Assembly: GCF_000478195.2 (NCBI RefSeq)
Contig: NZ_AUZM01000010.1
Coordinates: 1-64,000, forward strand
Reading direction: 5' to 3'
Source: Lyngbya aestuarii BL J
GTDB taxonomy: Bacteria; Cyanobacteriota; Cyanobacteriia; Cyanobacteriales; Microcoleaceae
Length of the DNA: 64,000 nt
In this document: in pieces, positions 56,810-64,000 of the stretch
How positions within the stretch are numbered: position 1 is the stretch's first letter
How the letters are laid out: each line of letters opens with the position of its first letter
Program-made: the position numbers and the translations under genes
Notes under the pieces: generated by a model
Databases searched by the model: none
Told to the model about the DNA's origin: nothing
The model's input: the letters and a program-made list of their open reading frames with translations, nothing else

Positions 56810-57966
56810 TGAGTGTAAAGAGTATCTCGCTGTCGAAAAGGACGCCCAATAGAAGTAATGGCTTGTTGTAACGTTTCAGGTTCCATACAAGTTCCGCCTG
56901 TTGCTCCTGCCATTGTAGTAATGTGTTCTTCCATCAGAGTCCCACCAATGTCATTACAGCCCCATTTTAGGGCTTCTGTCGCCCCTGCAAGCCCAAGTTT
57001 GACCCAACTCGGCTGATGGTTGGAAATCCAGTTTCCGAGGAAAATACGGGCGACTGCGGTGAGTAACAAATTATCGCTTAAGACAGGTTGATCTCGTCCA
57101 ACTCGTCGGCGTAGAGAGGGAGGGGCTTCTTGACCCACAAATGGTAAGGCGATAAACTCAGTAATCTGAGATCGATAGTTGTTTTTAATGGCGGTTTGTT
57201 GAAGCGATCGCAGTTTTTCTAAATGGGCAATTTGCTGTTGCGGAGTTTCAATATGACCACAGAGCATGGTACTGGTTGTCGGAACGCCTAAACGATGGGC
57301 GGTTTCAATGATTTCTAGCCAAGTTGCCGAGTTGATTTTTTCAGGACAGATCACCTGACGCACACGATCATCGAGAACTTCTGCTGCGGTTCCGGGCATG
57401 GAGTCTAATCCGGCTTCTTGGAGGGCGGCAATCACAATATCATAGCGAAGATGGTCTTGACGGGCAATGAATTGGATTTCTTGGGGTGAGAAGGCGTGAA
57501 GATGTAATTGGGGGAAGGTTTGTTTGATTGTGGCGATTAATTTGAGATAATAGGGCAGAGATGCACCGTTTACTTTGGCCTGGGGGTTGAGTCCGCCCTG
57601 CATACAAATTTCGGTTGCTCCGAGTTGAACGGCTGCGGTTGTTTTTTCTAAAATTTGAGCAGTATCTAACCAAAATGCACCGTCTTCTCCTTCGTCTCGT
57701 CGAAATGCACAAAAATTACAATGCTGTTCACAAATATTTGTAAAATTGATATTGCGGTTAATCACGTAGGTGACGGTATCTCCGGCTTGTTGATGGCGTA
57801 GTTTGTCGCTGATATCCCGGATAATTGTGATGATTGCCGGATCGGTTTGTTGGAGTAAGACAACTGCTTCTGCTGCTGAAATATCCTCTTGGGCATCAGC
57901 ACGGTTTAAAATAGTATCTATGGTTTGAGTGAACATGAGAAAGCCCGCTTTTGTGGAATGTTGCAT
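56788..57966 (-). CDS. cofH: Fo synthase subunit CofH (5-amino-6-ribitylaminouracil-tyrosine hydroxyphenyl transferase)
   Basis: 392 aa radical SAM enzyme that joins the tyrosine side chain to a ribityl-uracil, a step to the deazaflavin Fo; cyanobacteria use Fo as a photolyase antenna. The cluster motif CEQHCNFC (Cx3Cx2C) and RNINFTN precede it. Other blocks are [72 protein letters not shown]. Met11 (57936) may be the true start, since relatives begin near it; neither start has a clear ribosome site. The C-terminal seven residues come from an inverted repeat. No cofG is present in the window. Confidence 0.94.
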   Translation of the reverse strand: MQHSTKAGFLMFTQTIDTILNRADAQEDISAAEAVVLLQQTDPAIITIIRDISDKLRHQQAGDTVTYVINRNINFTNICEQHCNFCAFRRDEGEDGAFWLDTAQILEKTTAAVQLGATEICMQGGLNPQAKVNGASLPYYLKLIATIKQTFPQLHLHAFSPQEIQFIARQDHLRYDIVIAALQEAGLDSMPGTAAEVLDDRVRQVICPEKINSATWLEIIETAHRLGVPTTSTMLCGHIETPQQQIAHLEKLRSLQQTAIKNNYRSQITEFIALPFVGQEAPPSLRRRVGRDQPVLSDNLLLTAVARIFLGNWISNHQPSWVKLGLAGATEALKWGCNDIGGTLMEEHITTMAGATGGTCMEPETLQQAITSIGRPFRQRDTLYTHQSAVTC

Positions 57967-58128
57967 GATATCTGGCTGGTTTGGAGAAAAGGTTCATTCT
58001 GACATCCAGTGTGAACGGTTTTTCTCGACTCGCCCTTGCTATCAATTATGATAATGATTTTTGGGTTCGATTTTGAGTTTCGATTTTAAACTTTAAATAT
58101 ACACTCGCTTTTTAATCTTTTTAAGTCT

Positions 58129-59805
58129 ATGTTGATTAAACATTCTCATTCTCAATCGACTAACCATTTTTCTCGGGTTTTTATCTCTAAGGTTTTGAGG
58201 TTTTTAATTCCGGTTTCGAGTCTAAGTTTGGGATTGAGTTTGCTGCTTCCTTGGGATTTTTCTAAGGGTTTAAGTTCTGTCGTTCTCGCCCAAACTTCCC
58301 CTTCTCTCGTTCAGGAATATTCGCCAACTCAGGAGAACTCTCCTACTGAAGAACCGATGATAGAAAGTCCTCAGACTACAGAAGAAGAATCGGGCGATCG
58401 CAATGATATTCTGTTTGAGAGTCAGCCCCAACCTGAAGACAATTCTACCCCGACAGAGAAACCTGGCGATCGCAATAATCCTCTGCTTCCAAATCCTTCT
58501 CAACCTGGAGATGATTCTAACCCCAGAGAAGAACCTGGCGATCGCAATAATCCTCTGCTTCCAAATCCTTCTCAACCTGGAGATGATTCTAACCCCAGAG
58601 AAGAACCTGGCGATCGCAATGACTCTCAATCTGATTCTCAAGCTGATCCCGAACAATTATATGAAACGGGAATTGAACAATTTCGACAAGGGTTATTTAC
58701 TGAGGCTTTAGACACTTTTCAACAGGTTTTAGAACTTCGTCAAGAACAGCAGAAAAATTCATTAGAAGTCGCGGCGACGCTGAATTATTTGGGTGATGTT
58801 TACGCGAATATGGGGGAAAATACCGAAGCTGAAAAAGCGATCCAAAAAGCTTTAACGATTTATCGTCAGCAGGAAGCTAATAGTCAAGAAGCAAAAAGTG
58901 GGGTGAGTCGTAGTTTAAATTTGTTGGGATTTGTCTATAGTAATACCGATAAAAATGCTGAGGCTTTGAAGTTACACCAGGAAGCATTGACAATTGCTCA
59001 ATCGGTTCAAGATTCTGAAAATATTGGTGAGTCTTTACATAATATTGCTTCGGTGTACACTCGTCAAGGTCAGTTTGAACAAGCCCTTGAATATTATGAA
59101 CAAGCGAGAATTTACCGTGAACAAGTGGGAGATTTACGAGATGAAAGTCGCACGTTGAATAATTTAGGCGCGCTCTATTTTAGTCGTGGAGATACTGAAA
59201 AAGCGATTGGAATTTATCAACAAGCATTGGCGTTACGCCGTCAAATTGGAGATCAAGCAGGTGTAGGGCGGTTGCTGAGTAATATGGGGTATATTTATCA
59301 GAAATTGGGTGATAATTCTCAAGCGTTAGTGTATTTTGAGCAAGCGGTGGGTTTGTTGGAAAGAATAAAAGATCAAGATAATGCGGCTCGGGTTTATGGT
59401 TTAATGGGTACAATTTATGAAGCCCAGGAACAACAAACTAAAGCGCTAACAGCCTATCAAAAAGCAGTCGAATTAGCGCAAAAAGCTGAAGATCGTAGTA
59501 GACTCTCTGAAGCTTTAGATCAGTTGGGTTATGTCTACTATCAGCAAGGTGAATATCAACAGGCTTTACAAACCTATCAACAAGCATTATCGTTGTATAA
59601 GCAGCTCGAAAATCAAGCGAAAACTGGAGCAACTCTCAATAAGATTGGAGAGGCTTATGAGGGGTTAGGTGAGTATTCTCAAGCACTAGAAAGTTTCCAG
59701 GAAGCGTTAGTGTTGCTGAAAGCTGCCGGAGATACAGAAGGGGAAAAGGCTACTCGTGAAAGTATCGAGTTGGTGGAACAAAAGCAAGGTCAATCACAAC
59801 CCTAA
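58129..59805 (+). CDS. Exported TPR-repeat protein with a repeated Pro-rich linker
   Basis: 558 aa. A long signal/anchor (about residues 20-50, VLRFLIPVSSLSLGLSLLLP) precedes an acidic, Pro-rich linker. Within it a 24-residue unit beginning GDRN(N/D) occurs three times in tandem (GDRNNPLLPNPSQPGDDSNP and REEP), then GDRNDSQSD. Residues about 175-555 are about nine TPRs (ALEYYEQARIYREQVGDLRD, YQQALALRRQIGDQAGVGRL). It is a protein-protein interaction scaffold, exported but without an enzyme domain. Related proteins often carry a CHAT protease domain; none is here. It is divergent from cofH. Confidence 0.88.
   Translation: MLIKHSHSQSTNHFSRVFISKVLRFLIPVSSLSLGLSLLLPWDFSKGLSSVVLAQTSPSLVQEYSPTQENSPTEEPMIESPQTTEEESGDRNDILFESQPQPEDNSTPTEKPGDRNNPLLPNPSQPGDDSNPREEPGDRNNPLLPNPSQPGDDSNPREEPGDRNDSQSDSQADPEQLYETGIEQFRQGLFTEALDTFQQVLELRQEQQKNSLEVAATLNYLGDVYANMGENTEAEKAIQKALTIYRQQEANSQEAKSGVSRSLNLLGFVYSNTDKNAEALKLHQEALTIAQSVQDSENIGESLHNIASVYTRQGQFEQALEYYEQARIYREQVGDLRDESRTLNNLGALYFSRGDTEKAIGIYQQALALRRQIGDQAGVGRLLSNMGYIYQKLGDNSQALVYFEQAVGLLERIKDQDNAARVYGLMGTIYEAQEQQTKALTAYQKAVELAQKAEDRSRLSEALDQLGYVYYQQGEYQQALQTYQQALSLYKQLENQAKTGATLNKIGEAYEGLGEYSQALESFQEALVLLKAAGDTEGEKATRESIELVEQKQGQSQP
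58394..58617. repeat. 72-bp in-gene tandem repeat phased by HIP1 octamers
   Basis: GCGATCGC occurs at 58394, 58466, 58538 and 58610, exactly 72 bases apart each time. The second and third units are almost identical at DNA level; the first has diverged. Each octamer sits in the GDRN codons at the start of a 24-residue protein repeat. Confidence 0.92.
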
Positions 59806-59957
59806 TTAGGGGGATCGGTTTTGGGATGTTTTTTTGGAAAAATTAACCTTTTGATAGAGAAAACTGTTAATTAGACTACTGAAGTTACTGGGTTGATTGA
59901 GGTACTCTGTTTTACAGAGATTCAGATAAAGTCAAAACATACAATTAATAGAATAGA

Positions 59958-59988
59958 ACTCCGTGTCTAAATTTATTAAACACGGAGT
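59958..59988. terminator. Hairpin between convergent genes
   Basis: Perfect nine-pair stem ACTCCGTGT (59958-59966) with ACACGGAGT (59980-59988). No T run follows, as is common in cyanobacteria. It separates the rightward TPR gene from the leftward 72-aa membrane protein gene. Confidence 0.6.
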
Positions 59989-60017
59989 CTACGGTATGGA
60001 AAATACCAAAAGAGAAG

Positions 60018-60236
60018 TTAAAGTTTAAGCGTGATCTCGTAAATTCGCTGACAAATTGCAAATAGAGCTAGAGAAATCAGAAGTTTCATCGAGAATGGAG
60101 TTAATAAAAACACCCAAGCTAGAATCATACATCCTGATAAAACAACCAAAATTTGATGAATTTCGTCAGGAACAATAAACTTCATCAAGATCGCGGCAAC
60201 CAAAGAGATTGATAAACACAAATAAAGAACAATCAC
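60018..60236 (-). CDS. Small membrane protein, unknown function
   Basis: 72 aa starting at GTG 60236, with GGGAGG ten bases upstream. Nearly all hydrophobic, with about three membrane helices (2-19, 29-50, 50-68). Not recognised. It is 29 bases downstream of the 119-aa gene on the same strand, so it probably ends a short operon that follows the nif tail. Confidence 0.65.
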   Translation of the reverse strand: MIVLYLCLSISLVAAILMKFIVPDEIHQILVVLSGCMILAWVFLLTPFSMKLLISLALFAICQRIYEITLKL

Positions 60237-60265
60237 AACAGATAACCTCCCTTCAGATTTTAAGG

Positions 60266-60625
60266 TTAGTTAGCGATAAAATGATGTTGAGTTGCGATCC
60301 AATACAACTCTAGCCAAAATTTAGGATTGTCCTTTTTAAGTTTAGACATGGGATCACGAATCAGGCGGGTTGCATTAATAGAAACCACTTCAATCAATCC
60401 CATATTTTCAGAAATGTCCTTGAAAGCGTGTTGTTGGGCTTGAAATTCTCGTCTTCTTTCTTGAGGATAGTAAATCCCCAGATAGTAGAATTGTCGGCCT
60501 GAACGTTCGAGATAGCATTCAAGGACTTTCACATAACAGAAATCTAAAACCTTTCCGGCTTCAGGATAGTAACTCTCGACAAGATGAACAAACTCTTGAA
60601 CGAGATAGTCTCGACTAATCATCAT
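60266..60625 (-). CDS. Hypothetical protein following the nif tail (119 aa)
   Basis: The start is placed at the ATGATG at 60625, where the stop of the preceding gene overlaps (ATGA type); the open frame extends 16 codons further upstream but without support. The product begins MMISRDYLVQEFVHLVESYY. It is soluble, with alternating strands and helices (CYVKVLECYLERSGRQFYYL, LIEVVSINATRLIRDPMSKL) and no domain I can name. Translational coupling to the upstream gene suggests a joint function. Confidence 0.6.
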   Translation of the reverse strand: MMISRDYLVQEFVHLVESYYPEAGKVLDFCYVKVLECYLERSGRQFYYLGIYYPQERRREFQAQQHAFKDISENMGLIEVVSINATRLIRDPMSKLKKDNPKFWLELYWIATQHHFIAN

Positions 60626-60999
60626 AGGCGTTGATAAGTAAGCCAACTTGGTCTTACATAGGGTAAACACCAAACTTTAGTGCAAGGAGTTTTCAGCTTC
60701 TTACATTTGTTTTCAAATGTATTAAATAGATGCTGATAATCCTCTTGTTTGGAAGCGTCATCAGGAGTTTTCACCGTACTGACTGGACAAAACTCCTGAA
60801 TTTCTTTACAATATTGTGGCGGAGAATTAGAGATTTTGATGGTACGATGATTCTTGAGTGCGAGTTCTTCCTCTAACTCTTGATCAACGAGAAACTCACT
60901 ATAGTCAGCCAAGTTATCAAGGCCTAAGATATTCAGCCAAAGTTCAGTTGTGACCCAAAAGCCAGCCTTGATGAAGAACTTTTTCCATCGAATTTCCAT
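60622..60999 (-). CDS. Hypothetical protein following the nif tail (125 aa)
   Basis: Starts at ATG 60999 (MEIRWKKFFIKAGFWVTTEL), six codons inside the longest frame, because AAGG lies upstream of it and I recall cyanobacterial relatives beginning (M)xIRWxKxLxKAG. The following LNILGLDNLADYSEFLVDQE stretch is also typical of those hypothetical proteins. A Cys-containing C-terminal part (YCKEIQEFCPV, CTKVWCLPYV) is present. Function unknown. It is 240 bases downstream of fdxH and overlaps the next gene. Confidence 0.65.
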   Translation of the reverse strand: MEIRWKKFFIKAGFWVTTELWLNILGLDNLADYSEFLVDQELEEELALKNHRTIKISNSPPQYCKEIQEFCPVSTVKTPDDASKQEDYQHLFNTFENKCKKLKTPCTKVWCLPYVRPSWLTYQRL

Positions 61000-61197
61000 T
61001 AGCCCTAACCTTCTCATTACAAGATCCGATCCCCTTCACTCGGCTGACTGATCCCCTGATTCAATTAGCCTTCATGTGATTTCAGAGAAGTTGAAGCTGA
61101 ATCGACATTCTAGGGTGAAGTGAGAGCGAAATTTACTCAATTTGAACTTCATTTTGAACGTAATCTGAACTAGATTCAGAGACTAGATAACCGTTGG

Positions 61198-61228
61198 AAG
61201 TTATAGTCGTGGGTAATCACTATAACTT
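61198..61228 (-). terminator. Hairpin downstream of fdxH
   Basis: Perfect ten-pair stem AAGTTATAGT (61198-61207) with ACTATAACTT (61219-61228), starting 33 bases after the fdxH stop. There is no T run. It may end or stabilise the nif-tail transcript. The remaining sequence to 60999 holds nothing else that I recognise. Confidence 0.6.
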
Positions 61229-61260
61229 ACAACTGCTTGTTCGTCTTTTAGTCGCTAATG

Positions 61261-61599
61261 TTAGAGATAAGCTTCTTGATGAGTCTTGATTGTGCAATTA
61301 GAGCGAGGATAAGCAACGCAAAGAAGCACCCATCCATTCTCAATTTGTTCATCATCAAGGAAACTTTGATCTTCTTGATCAATTTCACCTTCTACCATGC
61401 GACCTACACAGCTAGAACAAGCACCAGAACGACAAGAGGAGGGTAACTCAATGTCTTGTTCTTCTGCCGCATCTAAGATATAAGTATCTTCTGGAACATC
61501 AATGGTGACATCCACTTCTGCGATCTCTTCTTTCTTGCCCGTCTCTTTATTTTTTCTTTTAGCAACTTTCATGAGACGAACTTTGTAAGTAGCAGTCAT
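61261..61599 (-). CDS. fdxH: Nitrogenase-associated [2Fe-2S] ferredoxin FdxH
   Basis: 112 aa plant-type ferredoxin with the cluster ligands in CRSGACSSC and the fourth Cys in WVLLCVAYP. The N-terminus with the basic insert ([20 protein letters not shown]) and the position in the nif cluster identify FdxH, the electron donor to nitrogenase reductase, rather than photosynthetic PetF. GGAGGAG lies before the ATG. It is the last recognised nif gene of the run, 42 bases after hesB. Confidence 0.93.
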   Translation of the reverse strand: MTATYKVRLMKVAKRKNKETGKKEEIAEVDVTIDVPEDTYILDAAEEQDIELPSSCRSGACSSCVGRMVEGEIDQEDQSFLDDEQIENGWVLLCVAYPRSNCTIKTHQEAYL

Positions 61600-61641
61600 G
61601 TGTGTTCTCCTCCATTTAAGAACGGTGATTAGAAACTTTTG

Positions 61642-62010
61642 TTAGCTACATGGAGTAGCAGAAGGGGTACATTCACCCGCAGCAAAGGATTTACCACAGC
61701 TACAGGTTCCAGTCGCATTGGGGTTTTGAAAAATAAATCCCCCTTGCGTCAAGCTTTCAACAAAGTCGATAACAATCCCATCCAAAAGTGGCGCACTTTT
61801 AGGATCGACATAAATATGAACTTTGTCCTGCTCGAACACGAGATCATCTGGTTTGACGGCGCTGGTAATATCCATTGAATATTCGTAACCATTGCAACCG
61901 CCATCAATCACACCCAGACGAATACCTTTTTGAGTTTCAGCGCTACTCGCGCTATCTCGAACGAAACTCCGAAGCCGAAAAGCCGCTTTTTCTGTAAATT
62001 TAACAGTCAT
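61642..62010 (-). CDS. hesB: HesB/IscA-type iron-sulphur cluster carrier
   Basis: 122 aa A-type carrier. The three cluster-binding cysteines lie in DGGCNGYEY and GTCSCGKSF. N-terminal VKFTEKAAFRLRSFV matches the HesB family. It delivers Fe-S clusters or iron to nitrogenase components. An AGGAG site precedes the start. The Cys/Ser/Thr tail (GECTPSATPCS) adds two further cysteines. Order hesA-hesB-fdxH is the standard cyanobacterial arrangement. Confidence 0.94.
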   Translation of the reverse strand: MTVKFTEKAAFRLRSFVRDSASSAETQKGIRLGVIDGGCNGYEYSMDITSAVKPDDLVFEQDKVHIYVDPKSAPLLDGIVIDFVESLTQGGFIFQNPNATGTCSCGKSFAAGECTPSATPCS

Positions 62011-62050
62011 CCCAATCTCCTGAACAATAATGAAGGGTCGTTCGTGGAGG

Positions 62051-62863
62051 TTAGCTAGCTAGCCTCTCTAAAGAAGGATACAAAAGCTCGCTAGCCTTTG
62101 TGACGTGATTTGATTTGCCTTGACCACAAATCTGACAATTGGGATCATGGTAAGCGCGAAGCTTGTTAAATTTAGCGCTCCCTAAATCCATGGTGAGAAG
62201 TTGTCCCTTGAGCGTTTCTCCTAACCCGGTAATCAGCTTCACCGCTTCTAGAGCCGTCAAACAAGCCAGGGTTCCAGAAACCGCCCCCAAGACCCCAAAT
62301 CCCCAACGATCCCAATTGGGTTTTTCCGGAAAGATGCACGACAGACAAGGGGTTTGACGAGGGATAATCGTACTGAGGTAAGCCTCCATTCCACTCATCG
62401 CCGCTTCAATCATCGGTTTATCCCACAATACACAAGCAGCGTTGAGTAAATCCCGTTCGTCAAAGTTGTGAGCGCAACTTAGGGCGAGATCAGAGCGTTT
62501 AACCAACCCATCGACGTTATCGGAGGTAATAAATTCCGGAATCGCCTCAATTTCGACATCAGGATTGATTTGAGATAGGGTTTCCTTCGCCTTTAGCACC
62601 CTCGGTTGACCCACCCAATCATGGGTCATCAAGATTTGACGGTTCATGTCATCGAGGCGCAAGTCTCCTCCTCGGACTAGGATTAATTTACCAATCCCAG
62701 CAACCGCGAGGTAAAGTGCGACTGTTCCCCCCAATCCACCCACGCCTGAAACCAGAGCAGTTGAGGCTTTCAGTTTGGCTTGTCCAGATCCTCCGAAATC
62801 CGGAAGTTGCATTTGTCGCCGATAACGTTCAAGTTCTGTTGGTGTCAGTTCTAATCCGCCCAT
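62051..62863 (-). CDS. hesA: HesA, ThiF/MoeB-like adenylyltransferase
   Basis: 270 aa E1-like enzyme. The nucleotide-binding GVGGLGGTVALYLAVAGIG and the DMNRQILM motif are typical; TPCLSCIFPEK and the NCQICGQG tail provide the zinc cysteines. It resembles MoeB/ThiF, which adenylate a sulphur-carrier protein; in nif clusters HesA is thought to help metal-cofactor or cluster supply. It starts six bases after the nifW stop. Confidence 0.94.
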   Translation of the reverse strand: MGGLELTPTELERYRRQMQLPDFGGSGQAKLKASTALVSGVGGLGGTVALYLAVAGIGKLILVRGGDLRLDDMNRQILMTHDWVGQPRVLKAKETLSQINPDVEIEAIPEFITSDNVDGLVKRSDLALSCAHNFDERDLLNAACVLWDKPMIEAAMSGMEAYLSTIIPRQTPCLSCIFPEKPNWDRWGFGVLGAVSGTLACLTALEAVKLITGLGETLKGQLLTMDLGSAKFNKLRAYHDPNCQICGQGKSNHVTKASELLYPSLERLAS

Positions 62864-62869
62864 GATAAT

Positions 62870-63199
62870 TTATGACTCAGTACCGATATCTTTGGTTAAT
62901 ACCACGTTTTTGGGTGCGTCTTTGAAGACTTTAAAGAGTTTGGTTTCTAGCGGGCTAGAAGTCACAAAGACTTGATAAGCTTCCTCTAAAGCGAGCTTGT
63001 ATTTGTCTAGTTTTTCCGCTTCGCTGAGATCCGGAAATGCTTTGTCAATTTCTGTAATTAACAGCGAGAACTGTTTTAAAATGTGAAGACGATTGACATT
63101 AACAAAGGTCTGATCGTAAGGCAACTCAAAGAAGATAAAAAATTCTTCGGCATCTCTGAGCTTCTTGAATTCAGCAAAGCTTTTACTTGTAGTCGTCAT
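62870..63199 (-). CDS. nifW: Nitrogenase-stabilising/protective protein NifW
   Basis: 109 aa, at family length. FAEFKKLRDAEEFFIFFELP, YDQTFVNVNRLHILKQF and LALEEAYQVFVTSSPLETKL are diagnostic. NifW binds the MoFe protein and is linked to its maturation and oxygen protection. Its ATG overlaps the stop of the DUF683 gene by four bases, indicating translational coupling. Confidence 0.95.
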   Translation of the reverse strand: MTTTSKSFAEFKKLRDAEEFFIFFELPYDQTFVNVNRLHILKQFSLLITEIDKAFPDLSEAEKLDKYKLALEEAYQVFVTSSPLETKLFKVFKDAPKNVVLTKDIGTES

Positions 63200-63429
63200 T
63201 TAAGTTGAGCCTCCCAGGTTTTGAGTTGTTTTCTGAGTTCTGATAACTCCCGAAAAATTTCGTAAGTTTTAGCTGCTTCTTCTGGCAATTTTTCAAAATC
63301 GGTGGGTAAACCTTCTGCCAGATCATGCAAGTCCATTTTGCTTTGACCTGCTTTGCTATTGAGGCGTTTGATTTTGGTTTTCAATTCCTCAACAGCTTCG
63401 GGAGTTGGAACTTCTGTGGTTTGAGTCAT
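63196..63429 (-). CDS. DUF683 / CCE_0567-family nif-associated protein
   Basis: 77 aa helical hairpin (PEAVEELKTKIKRLNSKAGQ, then SKMDLHDLAEGLP, and KTYEIFRELSELRKQLKTWE). The family is found in nif clusters between the NifX-associated gene and nifW. A Cyanothece relative was described as a metal-binding helical protein. Position here is exactly as expected. Role in nitrogenase cofactor assembly is likely but unproven. Confidence 0.93.
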   Translation of the reverse strand: MTQTTEVPTPEAVEELKTKIKRLNSKAGQSKMDLHDLAEGLPTDFEKLPEEAAKTYEIFRELSELRKQLKTWEAQLK

Positions 63430-63502
63430 TCAATCCACTCCTAATGAGTCAGTTACGTCGAGGGTTAAAACAGGAAAGTGTTCGTCGTTTTGATGCTGTT
63501 GT

Positions 63503-63982
63503 TTAGGCTTTTGCCGCATCAGAATAACGTTGAATGTTATCTATCCCTGATTTGACCATTTTTTCTCCTTGAGTGGCTAATTTTTCCAAGGAGTCAAAAC
63601 CATAGCGTTGAGCGTCCCGTAGCGTGCGGTTAACCACAATCAGGCGACCCGTCCAAACCAGCGCCCAACCAAATCCTTCGTGACTTAAATCAATCACAAC
63701 TTGGCATAAGCTTCCGGTTTCTGTTTCTACACAAGTCGCAATTGCTCGATAGAAACATAAAATTCGGAGTCGAGTCGCCGGGTCAACTTCTCCTTCAACA
63801 GAAATTGCACGTTTTTTGTTTTTGGTGACAATGAAAGGAGAAAGAACCAATTCATCAGACCAACTGCGATAAACACCGTAGTGATCTTGAGCGCGAATTT
63901 GTTGAACTAAAGCCTGGAGAAATAGATTAGATTCAACAATATTAGTGCCTGTTTCTAGGCTAGCAGTTTGTGTTGAACTCAT
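63503..63982 (-). CDS. NifX-associated nitrogen fixation protein (DUF269)
   Basis: 159 aa. NLFLQALVQQIRAQDHYGVY, then DPATRLRILCFYRAIATCVE and EGFGWALVWTGRLIVVNRTL are characteristic of the DUF269 family that sits after nifX. It is thought to take part in FeMo-cofactor handling. Its start is 18 bases from the right edge, so nifX and nifN/nifE are expected just outside the window. A 73-base gap separates it from the DUF683 gene. Confidence 0.94.
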   Translation of the reverse strand: MSSTQTASLETGTNIVESNLFLQALVQQIRAQDHYGVYRSWSDELVLSPFIVTKNKKRAISVEGEVDPATRLRILCFYRAIATCVETETGSLCQVVIDLSHEGFGWALVWTGRLIVVNRTLRDAQRYGFDSLEKLATQGEKMVKSGIDNIQRYSDAAKA

Positions 63983-64000
63983 GGTTGTTTGTTCGTTGTT

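Overview
The window is a piece of a cyanobacterial chromosome, most likely from a filamentous, nitrogen-fixing, non-heterocystous lineage (Oscillatoria/Lyngbya/Microcoleus-like; the genus is inference). The evidence is oxygenic-photosynthesis genes (chlL, chlD, prk, a CRR6-type NDH assembly factor, a Tab2/Atab2 protein), cyanobacteria-typical families (DUF4327, DUF928, DUF3685, fused modBC, pentapeptide proteins), many GCGATCGC (HIP1) octamers, and the tail of a nif cluster in the usual cyanobacterial order at the right edge. No rRNA, tRNA or CRISPR array was seen.

Layout. 0-5 kb: the 5' end of chlL (cut by the window edge), a cold-shock-domain membrane protein flanked by a 128-bp direct repeat, palindromic and heptamer repeats, then a two-partner-secretion transporter (TpsB) and a DUF928 protein. 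5-11 kb: a propeller/transglutaminase protein, a 46-aa membrane peptide, an EamA transporter, a secreted-protein pseudogene carrying two TAA codons, prk, and two small genes divergent from a LysR regulator with a palindromic operator candidate. 12-26 kb: signalling (REC-GAF-histidine kinase; a giant CheB-CheR-PAS-kinase-REC fusion; REC-PAS-GGDEF) interrupted by chlD, a c-di-AMP riboswitch with no recognisable target gene, and an IS200/IS605-type tnpB element itself broken by a 103-bp MITE. 26-33 kb: pentapeptide protein, modBC and modA under a textbook NtcA-type promoter, DUF4327, a GH3 hexosaminidase, rbfA. 33-43 kb: second transglutaminase, Uma2 nuclease, a PD-(D/E)XK-like protein, Tab2, avtA, and an uncharacterised three-gene + strand run with a large pentapeptide protein. 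42-51 kb: histidine kinase plus phosphonate-type binding lipoprotein, a receiver-DUF3685 protein with Glu at the phosphorylation site, a membrane protein with a Ser/Gly/Tyr-rich tail, a Fur-family regulator and CRR6. 52-60 kb: glycosyltransferase, two tandem DUF2079 paralogues, cofH, a TPR protein. 60-64 kb: the nif tail (NifX-associated DUF269, DUF683, nifW, hesA, hesB, fdxH) followed by three small uncharacterised genes.

How the parts fit. The nif tail supplies Fe-S handling and electron delivery for nitrogenase; modA/modBC supply molybdate and carry a nitrogen-control promoter, so the two regions probably share control through nitrogen status. chlL, chlD and prk are photosynthesis housekeeping. 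The accessory stretches (0.5-5 kb, 16.5-19.5 kb, 35 kb, 51.5 kb, 56.7 kb) are where repeats and mobile sequences accumulate and where most unusual observations lie. No single gene set looks like a complete undescribed system. The strongest leads are the orphan riboswitch, the NtcA-driven mod promoter, the phase-separation-like tail beside the Glu-receiver protein, and the binding-protein/kinase pair.
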